A stretch of DNA of 8,290 nucleotides from Pseudomonadota bacterium (GCA_023409795.1 JAEYQX010000171.1:1-8290), one strand, 5' to 3'. Shown: positions 1 to 6,947, counted from the stretch's first letter. Notes: generated from the sequence alone by a model not told the origin. Program-made: numbers and translations.

Positions 1-472
1 TGGTCAGGACGTGGGCAAAGGCCTGGGCGGCACCGCCCAGGTCGTTCAGCGCCAGGGATTCCTGGCCCAGGGCCAGCAGGTTCTCGACGTCGGTATTGAC
101 GCCCTGGCCGCCGGTCAGCTTGTCGATAAAGGCCTTGATCTGGCTGTCGGGGATCGCGCCCTGGAAGCCGTCGACCGGCTGGCCGTTGACGAAGGCATAG
201 ACGGTGGGGATCGACTGGACCCGCAGCTGGCCCGCATAGGCCGGGTTGGCGTCGACGTCGATCTTGACCATCTTCACCGCGCCCTTGGCACCGCGCACGG
301 CCTTTTCCAGGGCCGGGCCCAGGGTCCGGCACGGACCGCACCAGGTGGCCCAGAAGTCGACGATGACCGGCTGCTGCATCGAGGCCTCGACGACATCCTT
401 CATGAAGGAGGCATCCGTGCCGTCCTTGATCAGGTCGTCAGGGGTGTTCAGCGTCGGGTCGGCAAAGGTCAT
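1..472 (-). CDS. cnoX: Thioredoxin-domain/TPR protein, chaperedoxin (CnoX/YbbN) type, 3' end cut off by window
   Basis: About 157 codons are visible. Translation starts at ATG 472 and runs off the left edge, so the C-terminal part is missing. Residues 1-22 form a short N-terminal extension. A thioredoxin domain follows (about 23-119), with the redox motif WCGPC (Cys45, Cys48) after VDFWAT and the cis-proline segment SIPT (Pro89). After a linker near 120-127, a helical segment (DVENLLALGQESLALNDLGG and on) looks like the start of TPR-type repeats. Thioredoxin plus C-terminal TPR helices is the CnoX/YbbN layout, a cytoplasmic holdase that protects and hands over oxidation-prone substrates. E. 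coli CnoX lacks one redox cysteine, whereas Caulobacter CnoX is reported to keep both; both are present here. It is a single gene with a 208-bp leader. Plain thioredoxin 1 would be about 105 residues and would not continue past residue 120. The thioredoxin fold is certain; the CnoX assignment is probable. Confidence 0.85.
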   Translation of the reverse strand, partial: MTFADPTLNTPDDLIKDGTDASFMKDVVEASMQQPVIVDFWATWCGPCRTLGPALEKAVRGAKGAVKMVKIDVDANPAYAGQLRVQSIPTVYAFVNGQPVDGFQGAIPDSQIKAFIDKLTGGQGVNTDVENLLALGQESLALNDLGGAAQAFAHVLT

Positions 473-542
473 GATCAGGTCCGCAACAGCAGCGAGTAAC
501 TCTGGCACTCAGATGGCGTCGGAAGGCACCGGCATCAAGCGA

Positions 543-574
543 TGATTTGGAAATCAGGTTCCCCAAGGCCTGAT
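543..574. repeat. Two overlapping dyads upstream of the thioredoxin gene
   Basis: Positions 543-556 form a perfect inverted repeat, TGATTT-gg-AAATCA. A second one, ATCAGG (553-558) and CCTGAT (569-574), overlaps it. Both lie 71-102 bp upstream of the thioredoxin start, where a promoter or operator would be expected. I do not recognise the factor. Short palindromes also arise by chance, so an operator role is only a suggestion. Confidence 0.3.
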
Positions 575-587
575 GAGCGCCCGTCAG

Positions 588-655
588 AAAAAAACAGGGT
601 CTCAAGAGTCTCAAGTGTCTAACCCGCCCAAAACCTGTCCTTTGCCACAGGGCGG
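588..655 (-). terminator. Possible terminator region after the ProXp-ala-like gene
   Basis: On the minus strand, 26 bp after the editing gene's stop, a hairpin can form from CCGCC plus CTGT pairing with ACAG and GGCGG (plus positions 651-655, 647-650, 635-638, 624-628, with a 6-nt bulge). Further along is a run of seven Ts on the minus strand (588-594), directly preceded by CCTG. That CCTG can pair with an upstream CAGG in an alternative fold. The hairpin and T-run are not adjacent in the best fold, so termination here is plausible but not compelling. Confidence 0.35.
599..620. repeat. Short 9-bp tandem repeat (2.4 copies)
   Basis: GTCTCAAGA, GTCTCAAGT and GTCT follow each other directly (599-607, 608-616, 617-620). 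The repeat lies in the gap between the thioredoxin gene and the editing-protein gene. On the minus strand it reads as two TTGAGA hexamers 9 bp apart, which vaguely resemble -35 boxes, but no matching -10 box is evident. It may be a small slippage product. Confidence 0.6.
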
Positions 656-680
656 CAGGTGGGGCACCGGGGCCGCGATT

Positions 681-1241
681 TCAAGCCCCGGACGGGGGAG
701 AAGGGGCGTCCTGTTCGGCCAGGGCGGCGAAGTCGATGACCAGGGGCTGGCGGTCCAGGACAGACAGGAACCGGCGGAAGGCGTCCTGGCCGAGGGCGGT
801 GGTCGCGGTGTTGACCAGGGGGTGGAAGTTGACGATGTCGGCGTCCCACAGGCGCTGGTCCAGGACGAATGTAACGCGGCGCTCGAGATCATTGATGAGG
901 CCCAGAGCCGTGACCGAGCCGGGGCGCACGCCCAGGGTCTCCCACATCAGGGTCTCATTGCCAAAGGACAGGCGGTCCGAGCCCAGGACCCTGTGGGCGC
1001 GCTTCAGGTCGATGACCGTGTCCTGGGCCGCCGAGATCAGCCACAGCCGGCCCTTCTTGTCCTTCAGGAACAGGTTCTTGGTATGGAGGCCGGGCAGGTT
1101 GGCCTTGAGGTCCAGCCCTTCCTCGACCCGGAAGACGGCTGGATGGTCGTGGGTATTCTGGGCAATGCCGGCTTCTTCCAGCCAGGCCAGCAGGGTGTCG
1201 CGGTCATGGGACGGGCGAAACAGGGCAACGGGTTCAGTCAT
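681..1241 (-). CDS. YbaK-fold prolyl-tRNA editing protein, ProXp-ala (PrdX) type
   Basis: 186 residues, ATG at 1241 with AAGG 5 nt upstream. The whole protein is one YbaK/aminoacyl-tRNA-editing domain. It has the hallmark segment HTKNLFL (Lys55, Asn56), then KGRLWLIS (64-70), the core motif LGVRPGSVT (103-111), and NFHPL near the end (His140). These match the conserved Lys-Asn and His of free-standing ProXp-ala enzymes; the Caulobacter crescentus member is the best-studied case, with residue numbers about ten lower. The family hydrolyses alanine wrongly attached to tRNA(Pro) by prolyl-tRNA synthetase, acting in trans in the cytoplasm. Such a protein suggests the organism's ProRS lacks its own insertion editing domain, but proS is not in the window. 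The gene is divergent from the DUF6065 gene, with 76 bp between starts. Related families such as YbaK (Cys-tRNA(Pro)) are shorter and lack this motif set. Confidence 0.88.
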   Translation of the reverse strand: MTEPVALFRPSHDRDTLLAWLEEAGIAQNTHDHPAVFRVEEGLDLKANLPGLHTKNLFLKDKKGRLWLISAAQDTVIDLKRAHRVLGSDRLSFGNETLMWETLGVRPGSVTALGLINDLERRVTFVLDQRLWDADIVNFHPLVNTATTALGQDAFRRFLSVLDRQPLVIDFAALAEQDAPSPPSGA

Positions 1242-1317
1242 CTTGGCCTTGTCGGGCGGGCAGCCGGAGCGATAGGGAGGGAGAACGCTTAACCAGCCTA
1301 GCCTCGGGAGTCTGCTC
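1242..1317. promoter_or_regulatory. Divergent control region between the editing protein and DUF6065 genes
   Basis: These 76 bp must hold both starts of transcription if each gene has its own promoter. I see the AAGG ribosome site for the minus gene (close to 1241) and GGGAG for the plus gene. I find no clear -35/-10 pair on either strand. The compactness means regulation of the two genes could be coupled. Confidence 0.4.
1306..1310 (+). promoter_or_regulatory. Ribosome binding site that fixes a TTG start for the DUF6065 gene
   Basis: GGGAG ends 7 nt before TTG 1318. The first possible ATG in frame (1339) has no purine-rich site at a good distance, and using it would remove the ELECYP beginning that is typical of the family. 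This makes TTG the best start. Confidence 0.6.
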
Positions 1318-2058
1318 TTGGAACTGGAATGCTATCCGATGACGCCCCGGCCGTGCGACCTGGTGCCCGGTCGCCAGTCGCGCAACTGGATGGACGCCTT
1401 TGCCAGCCGCCACCCCTATCGCTGCCTGCCGCTGACCATGGCCAATACGACGGGCTGGGAACTGCTGGTGCCCTTTACCTTCACCGCCGAGTGGAACGGC
1501 GGGCCCAGCCAGCAGGACATCAAGATCACGCCCGAGCGGCCCCAGCCCGAGGTCGATCATTTCGTCACCTCGCACTTCTCGCGCGGGGTTTTGACCATGC
1601 ACCCCCACTATCTGTTCCGCACCCCGCCGGGCTGGGGGATGCTGGCCCAGGGCTCGCCCAACCATGTCAAGGACGGCATCCAGCCGCTGACAGGGCTGAT
1701 CGAGACCGACTGGCTGCCCTTCCCCTTCACCATGAACTGGATTTTCACGCGGCCGGGCCGGGTGAAGTTCGAAAAGGGCGAGCCCTTCTGCTTCATCCTG
1801 CCGATCGAGCACCGCAAGGTGGAGGCCTTCGAGCCGGTGATCCGCTCGCTGGAATCCAACCCGGCGATGAAGGGCCAGTTCGAGGCCTGGAACCGGGCGC
1901 GCACCGACTTCAACACGCGCCTGGCCAGTGGCGACCCGGCCGCGGCCAAGGAGGCCTGGCAGAGGTTCTACTTCAAGGGCGAGGTGCCCGAGGCCCTGGG
2001 CACGGCACCCGAGACCCATTCCAACAAGCGGCGCCTGAAGATGCCGCGCGTCGGATAG
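1318..2058 (+). CDS. DUF6065 family protein, function unknown
   Basis: 246 residues from a TTG start with GGGAG 7 nt upstream. The sequence matches my recollection of DUF6065 members: ELECYP at the start, NWMDAF (residues 22-27) followed by the RCLPLTMAN segment, GWEL, a central histidine-rich stretch with HF, TMHPHYLF and RTPPGW, then SPNHVKDGIQPLTGLIETDW, and a basic end SNKRRLKMPR. No signal peptide or membrane segment is visible, so it is probably cytoplasmic. The histidines and acidic residues in the middle could bind a metal, but I recognise no known catalytic motif. It is the only plus-strand gene between 1 and 8190, with minus-strand genes on both sides, and has its own divergent promoter region. 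I do not know its function. Composition matches the neighbours and gives no hint of recent transfer. Confidence 0.8.
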   Translation: MELECYPMTPRPCDLVPGRQSRNWMDAFASRHPYRCLPLTMANTTGWELLVPFTFTAEWNGGPSQQDIKITPERPQPEVDHFVTSHFSRGVLTMHPHYLFRTPPGWGMLAQGSPNHVKDGIQPLTGLIETDWLPFPFTMNWIFTRPGRVKFEKGEPFCFILPIEHRKVEAFEPVIRSLESNPAMKGQFEAWNRARTDFNTRLASGDPAAAKEAWQRFYFKGEVPEALGTAPETHSNKRRLKMPRVG

Positions 2059-2083
2059 GCCGCAAGGCGCGCGACCAAGGCAG

Positions 2084-2117
2084 AAAAAAAACGCCCGCCT
2101 CGGTGACCGGGGCGGGC
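2084..2117 (-). terminator. Intrinsic terminator of the lipoprotein gene
   Basis: Read on the minus strand, GCCCGCCCCGG, loop TCA and CCGAGGCGGGC form an 11-bp stem with one wobble pair, followed at once by G and then eight Ts (plus 2084-2091). It begins 28 bp after the lipoprotein stop codon. The T-run is on the minus strand only, so it mainly serves that gene, though the hairpin also lies 34 bp past the DUF6065 stop. Confidence 0.9.
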
Positions 2118-2145
2118 ATTCCTGTATCTGACCTGTCGGCTGGCC

Positions 2146-2700
2146 CTAGGGGGCCGGGCGGATGACGCGCGGGCCGAGGTTGCTGATCACCTCGCGGGCG
2201 TCGAAGGCGTTGACGTCATTGGCCGGCTTGGGACCGCGGCCCATGATGATCTCGGCGGTGGCCTCATAGCGGTCGACCTGGCGGATGTCGCGGTCACGCG
2301 ACCAGTAGGGGTCCCAGTTGCTCCAGTAGCCGCGGCGATAGAAGCGCCACGACGGACCCCAGTAGGGACCATAGCGGTTGTAGTAGAAGGGGTCCGGCTG
2401 GGTATAGAAGCGGGTGTCGCGGTCGGTGGCGCGGGTCACGGTGCTGAACCAGTCATAACCGTTCTGGACCGTCAGCTCGGCCGAGCGCAGCAGCAGGGAC
2501 ATCTCGACCTGGTCGCGCGAGGTGATCGAGTTGCCGGCGAAGGAGACACGGTAGCGATCGGCTTCCAGTCGCTGTTCGGCATAGCCGCCGCGCTCGCCGT
2601 GCAGGCCCGCGGGCTGGTACGGGGTGGCTGTGGCGCAGGCACCCAGGGCAAGGGTCACGGCCAGGGCGGCCAGGACCGGAGTTCTCTTGAGAGCAGTCAT
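2146..2700 (-). CDS. CC0125/CC1285 family lipoprotein
   Basis: 184 residues, ATG 2700 with AGGAG 8 nt upstream. Residues 1-21 are a lipoprotein signal ending in the lipobox LGAC, so Cys22 would be lipidated; the next residue is Ala rather than Asp, which favours the outer membrane. The body carries the family signature: YRVSFAGNSITSRDQVE (50-66), LLRSAELTVQNGYDWF (70-85). This signature is found in many alphaproteobacterial lipoproteins of unknown function. Between residues 98 and 133 is an unusual stretch rich in Tyr, Trp, Phe and Arg (PFYYNRYGPYW, RFYRRGYW, DPYWSRDRD). A helix-compatible C-terminal part (ATAEIIMGRGPKP, then FDAREVISNL) follows. The gene stands 90 bp after the LysE gene and has its own terminator. 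Its role may be structural or stress-related; that is a guess. Confidence 0.88.
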   Translation of the reverse strand: MTALKRTPVLAALAVTLALGACATATPYQPAGLHGERGGYAEQRLEADRYRVSFAGNSITSRDQVEMSLLLRSAELTVQNGYDWFSTVTRATDRDTRFYTQPDPFYYNRYGPYWGPSWRFYRRGYWSNWDPYWSRDRDIRQVDRYEATAEIIMGRGPKPANDVNAFDAREVISNLGPRVIRPAP

Positions 2701-2790
2701 CGAGGTTTCTCCTAATGTCCTATCTTAAAGCGGTGTGATCTGAACGGCACGTGAACGTCTCTGGTTCAATCGACCCGGTGCCGTGCCCGC

Positions 2791-3432
2791 TCAGGCAAAC
2801 AGGCGCAGGGCGATCAGGCTGGCAGCCAACAGCAGCAGGACGCCGACAAAGACGCTGAAGCCGCGCTGGAACCGGGGGTGGGCCATCCGCGCCGCCAGGG
2901 CGGCCCCGCCCAGGGCATAGAGGCTCATGCTGATGATATCGAGGCCAACCGTGGCCACGGCAAACAGGCTGAGCTGGGGCCCCAGGGCGCGCCTGATGTC
3001 GAGGAAGGGCGGCAGGACGGCGGTAAAGAAGAGGATGGCCTTGGGATTGGCGATCTGGACCATGAAGCCGTCGCGCAGGGCGCTGGAGCCGTGGCGGGTA
3101 GCGGACAGGGCCAGGGCCCCCTGCGCCGGGCGCAGGGCCCGCAGCAAGGCCTTCAGCCCCAGCCAGGCGACATAGAGGGCCCCCAGGACCGCGATCAGCC
3201 GGAACACCTGGGGGAAGGCAGCGACCAGCGCGCCCAGGCCCAGGGCCGCTGCGCCGAACCAGACCAGGGTCGCCAGGTTCATGCCGGCCACCGCCGTCAG
3301 GGCCGCCGCCTTGCCGCGCTCCATGCCTGTGGCCACGGCAAAGATATTGGCCGGGCCGGGCGTCACCGCCATCACGGCCATGATGCCCAGGAAGGCGACA
3401 TAGAGCTGGGGATCGACGGGGAGGCTGGACAT
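2791..3432 (-). CDS. LysE/RhtB family amino-acid exporter
   Basis: 213 residues from ATG 3432; a GTG at 3435 lies directly before it, and neither has a good ribosome site. The protein is strongly hydrophobic, with about six membrane segments (roughly 11-33, 42-64, 66-83, 85-99, 133-152 or nearby, 157-178 and 190-212). Family marks are VTPGPAN near the N-terminus (23-29), a glycine/alanine-rich second helix, YVAWLGLKALL (87-97) and the loop motif QIANPKAILFF (126-136). LysE/RhtB proteins sit in the inner membrane and export amino acids such as lysine, arginine, threonine or homoserine lactone, driven by the proton gradient. The substrate cannot be read from sequence. It is about 830 bp from argG's terminator and is not in its operon. 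The membrane segment borders are approximate. Confidence 0.9.
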   Translation of the reverse strand: MSSLPVDPQLYVAFLGIMAVMAVTPGPANIFAVATGMERGKAAALTAVAGMNLATLVWFGAAALGLGALVAAFPQVFRLIAVLGALYVAWLGLKALLRALRPAQGALALSATRHGSSALRDGFMVQIANPKAILFFTAVLPPFLDIRRALGPQLSLFAVATVGLDIISMSLYALGGAALAARMAHPRFQRGFSVFVGVLLLLAASLIALRLFA

Positions 3433-3531
3433 CACCGGTCGCTCATGTCGCCAAGACCGGGGGCGGTCAAGCCAAAGAAAAAAGGCTGTATTCGCTTTTA
3501 GTGTTGATGAGCCGTCTTGCGTCGATTGCTT

Positions 3532-3564
3532 CCGTCATCCTCCGGTCAAGCCGGAAGATGACGG
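3532..3564. repeat. REP-like palindromic element
   Basis: CCGTCATCCTCCGG (3532-3545), a 5-base loop TCAAG, and CCGGAAGATGACGG (3551-3564) form a 14-bp stem with one C-A mismatch. A hairpin with GTCATCCTCCGG and GATGAC arms is the kind of dispersed intergenic repeat seen in many alphaproteobacterial genomes. It lies 27 bp after the stop of the minus-strand periplasmic gene, between that gene and the LysE leader. No T-run follows on either strand, so it is not a classical terminator, though it may protect mRNA 3' ends. Confidence 0.75.
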
Positions 3565-3590
3565 TATGGGGATGGGTTGGTGGATGCGGC

Positions 3591-4088
3591 TTATTGCGGC
3601 GTGGCGGCAGCGGGCGGGGTCGCCGGGGCGGTGAGGGCCTGCTGGATGCTGGTGCGGATGGCGTTGGGGGCCGCCGACAGCTGGGCCGGGGCCGACTCGG
3701 CCGCCGCCAGGATCTGCTCGCGCTCGGCCGTGCGCTCGGGGCGGTTGGCCAGCTCGGTCAGATAGGCCTTCAGCACGCCGGCAAAGGCGTCAAAGCGCGG
3801 CTGGTAGCGGTCCAGGATGGCATTGGTGCGCTCGGTCTTGGCGGCGTTGTCCAGGGCGGCGTCTTCCATCACGGCCTGCAGCTCGACGCCCATCTGGCGG
3901 GTTTCGGCCTCGAAGGCGGTGCCCTGTTCCTGGAAGGCCTGGTCGGCCGGGTTCATCACCGGGGCACCCTGGGGGGCCTCGGCCGCCGGGGCCTGGGCAG
4001 TCGCGTTGGGGGCGTCCTGGGCCAGGGCCGGGCCGATGGAGGCCAGGGCCAGGCTGGCAGCGGCGGCAGCGATCATCATGCGAGACAT
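3591..4088 (-). CDS. Small periplasmic protein, function unknown
   Basis: 165 residues. The open frame extends upstream to 4178, but I chose ATG 4088: it has AAAGGA 6 nt upstream and yields a clean Sec signal peptide (MSRMMIAAAAASLALASIGP, cut after ALA, residue 23). The upstream extension would hide the signal behind a basic, serine-rich stretch. After cleavage comes an Ala/Pro-rich linker (24-44), then about 110 residues that look mostly helical, with many Ala, Glu, Gln and Arg (48-155), and a low-complexity Ala/Pro/Thr tail (153-165). There is no cysteine, no membrane segment after the signal and no enzyme motif. A helical periplasmic binding or chaperone-like protein is conceivable, but I recognise no family. 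It stands alone, with a REP-like hairpin after it and argG's terminator before it. Confidence 0.75.
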   Translation of the reverse strand: MSRMMIAAAAASLALASIGPALAQDAPNATAQAPAAEAPQGAPVMNPADQAFQEQGTAFEAETRQMGVELQAVMEDAALDNAAKTERTNAILDRYQPRFDAFAGVLKAYLTELANRPERTAEREQILAAAESAPAQLSAAPNAIRTSIQQALTAPATPPAAATPQ

Positions 4089-4210
4089 GGGCAGTCCTTT
4101 GAAAAGGCGGACAGACCCGAAGAACCGGCTGGCCGACGAAGAGTGGCGATACTTGGCACTGTGCAGGCCCTGGCGCAAGACAACAACCTATGATTGTCAC
4201 GCCGGGCAAG

Positions 4211-4245
4211 AAAAACGGCCGGGGACGCCAAGGTCACCCGGCCGT
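4211..4245 (-). terminator. Intrinsic terminator of argG
   Basis: On the minus strand, ACGGCCGGG (plus 4237-4245) pairs with CCCGGCCGT (4215-4223), a 9-bp GC-rich stem. The loop contains a further GAC/GTC pairing. Four to five Ts (plus 4211-4215) follow. It starts 15 bp past the argG stop codon. Confidence 0.88.
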
Positions 4246-4260
4246 GTTCAGGCTTGGCGA

Positions 4261-5493
<1,233 letters not shown>

Positions 5494-5621
5494 GGGTCGG
5501 TTGATCCTTCCAGAGAGACGCGGGGGAGGGCGTGTCACACAGTCATATTCTGGGGCGCTTTAAGAACCAGATGCCCCGGGATGCAAGGGCATGATTGTGT
5601 TCCAGGCCCCGGATAGACGAA
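5494..5621 (-). promoter_or_regulatory. Leader and promoter region of argG
   Basis: The gap after the metK hairpin must contain the argG promoter. TTGCAT followed 17 bp later by TTAAAG on the minus strand is a weak candidate. A short dyad (GGGGC with GCCCC, near 5552-5577) surrounds the candidate -10. I see no riboswitch or attenuator peptide. Confidence in any single box is low. Confidence 0.3.
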
Positions 5622-5653
5622 AGGGGCACCGCAGGCGAAGCTGCGATGCCCCT
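5622..5653 (-). terminator. Hairpin, probable terminator of metK
   Basis: On the minus strand, AGGGGCATCGCAG, loop CTTCGC and CTGCGGTGCCCCT form a 13-bp stem with one G-U pair. Only TT then CGTCT follows, so the T-tail is weak. It lies 47 bp after the metK stop codon and in front of the argG leader. Termination is likely but may be incomplete. Confidence 0.65.
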
Positions 5654-5699
5654 GAAAGGCGGGGGGAGGCGGGCCGGGCGGCCAGCCTCCGGGCCGGTA

Positions 5700-6887
5700 T
5701 CAGGCCAGGGCCTTGAGCTCGTCGACCAGGTCGGTGCGCTCCCAGCTGAAGCCGCCGTCGGCCTCGGGCTCGCGGCCGAAGTGGCCGTATTTGGCGGTGC
5801 GCTCATAGATCGGCTTGTTGAGGCCCAGCTTCTCGCGGATCGAGCGGGGGGTGGCCCCGCCGATCAGGGCCGGCAGTTTCTTCTCGAGGATGGCCGGGTC
5901 GATCTTGCCGGTGCCGTGCAGGTCGACGTGGACCGACTGCGGCTGGGCCACGCCGATGGCGTAGGACAGCTGGATGGTGCAGCGCTCGGCCAGGCCGGCG
6001 GCCACCACGTTCTTGGCCAGATAGCGCGCGGCATAGGCGGCCGAACGGTCAACCTTGGTCGGGTCCTTGCCCGAGAAGGCACCGCCGCCGTGCGGGGCGG
6101 CACCGCCATAGGTGTCGACGATGATCTTGCGGCCGGTCAGACCGCTGTCGCCGTCCGGGCCACCGATCTCGAAGATGCCGGTCGGGTTGATGTGCCACAC
6201 GGTCTCATTGGTGATGAAGTCGGCCGGCAGGACGCTTTCGACGACCGGACGGACAACGGCCTCGACCTCGTCCTTCTTGCCCGCAGCGTGCTGGGTCGAG
6301 ACCACGATCGAGGTGGCGCGGACCGGCTTGCCGTTCTCGTAGTGCAGGGTGACCTGGGCCTTGGCATCCGGCTCCAGGATCGAGCCGCCGGCGTGGCGGA
6401 TTTCCGACAGCTTCTTCAGGATGGCGTGGCTGTAGGCCAGGGTGGCCGGCATCAGTTCCGGCGTCTCGTTCGAGGCATAGCCGAACATGATGCCCTGGTC
6501 GCCCGCGCCCTCGTCCTTGGTCTCGGTCGAGTCCACGCCCACGGCGATGTCAGCCGACTGGCCGTGCAGGTTGTTCTGGAAGATGAATTTCTCCCAGTGG
6601 AAGCCGTCCTGCTCATAGCCGATCTCGCGGACGACGCGGCGGACGGTCTCCTCGATCTCCTGCTTGATATTGCCGACCCACTTGCCGTCTTCCCAGATGC
6701 CCTTGCCGCGGATCTCGCCGGCCAGCACCACCAGCTGGGTGGTGGTCAGGGTTTCACAGGCAACGCGGGCCTCGGGGTCTTTCGACAGGAAGAGATCGAC
6801 GATGGCGTCGGAAATCTGGTCGGCAACCTTGTCAGGGTGACCTTCCGAGACGCTCTCGGAGGTGAACTGGAAGGAGGTACGGGCCAC
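5700..6887 (-). CDS. metK: S-adenosylmethionine synthetase (EC 2.5.1.6)
   Basis: 395 residues from GTG 6887. It makes S-adenosylmethionine, the cell's main methyl donor, from methionine and ATP, as a cytoplasmic homotetramer or dimer. Residues 1-30 hold SESVSEGHPDKVADQ (GHPDK, ATP and Mg contacts). Signature 1, GAGDQGIMFGYA, is at 127-138. Signature 2, GGGAFSGKDPTKVD, is at 267-280. The end, GREPEADGGFSWE then TDLVDELKALA, is typical of alphaproteobacteria. The open frame extends to ATG 6923, adding SLAIASFRSRS, but I prefer GTG 6887: AGGAG lies 7 nt upstream, family members begin at about this residue (xRTSFxFTSESVSEGHPDK), and the ATG at 6923 falls inside the likely -10 region. A palindrome upstream suggests repression by SAM-cycle status. 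No riboswitch is seen. Confidence 0.97.
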   Translation of the reverse strand: MARTSFQFTSESVSEGHPDKVADQISDAIVDLFLSKDPEARVACETLTTTQLVVLAGEIRGKGIWEDGKWVGNIKQEIEETVRRVVREIGYEQDGFHWEKFIFQNNLHGQSADIAVGVDSTETKDEGAGDQGIMFGYASNETPELMPATLAYSHAILKKLSEIRHAGGSILEPDAKAQVTLHYENGKPVRATSIVVSTQHAAGKKDEVEAVVRPVVESVLPADFITNETVWHINPTGIFEIGGPDGDSGLTGRKIIVDTYGGAAPHGGGAFSGKDPTKVDRSAAYAARYLAKNVVAAGLAERCTIQLSYAIGVAQPQSVHVDLHGTGKIDPAILEKKLPALIGGATPRSIREKLGLNKPIYERTAKYGHFGREPEADGGFSWERTDLVDELKALA

Positions 6888-6894
6888 GGAACGG

Positions 6895-6899
6895 CTCCT
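6895..6899 (-). promoter_or_regulatory. Ribosome binding site fixing the GTG start of metK
   Basis: AGGAG on the minus strand ends 7 nt before GTG 6887. Because it lies within the longer open frame, it argues that translation starts at the GTG and not at ATG 6923. Confidence 0.8.
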
Positions 6900-6918
6900 G
6901 AATGATGCGATGGCCAAA

Positions 6919-6947
6919 GACATATAAAGATATGCTTATACGTGCAA
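6919..6947 (-). promoter_or_regulatory. Candidate metK promoter with palindromic operator (possible SahR-type site)
   Basis: A 24-bp imperfect dyad spans 6920-6943: left arm ACATATAAAGAT, right arm ATGCTTATACGT. Nine of 12 positions match when the right arm is reverse-complemented. On the minus strand, TTGCAC (6942-6947) and TATGTC (6919-6924) are separated by 17 bp, so the dyad fills the promoter spacer almost exactly, a classic place for a repressor. ArsR-family regulators bind AT-rich dyads of this kind. SahR, an ArsR-family protein that senses S-adenosylhomocysteine, controls methionine-cycle genes including metK in several proteobacteria. No regulator gene is in the window, so the name is an inference. 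The dyad is notably AT-rich for this GC-rich region. Confidence 0.5.

Noticed and set aside
573..1292. 239-codon plus-strand open frame opposite the tRNA-editing gene
   Set aside because: Antisense shadow; the minus frame carries the YbaK-family motifs.
4180..4199. GACAA/TTGTC inverted repeat upstream of the periplasmic gene
   Set aside because: Only the outer five bases match (6 of 10 positions overall), which is too weak to call an operator.
5595..6905. 436-codon plus-strand open frame opposite metK
   Set aside because: Antisense to a certain metK gene; composition is typical of a reverse-complement reading, with no family motif.
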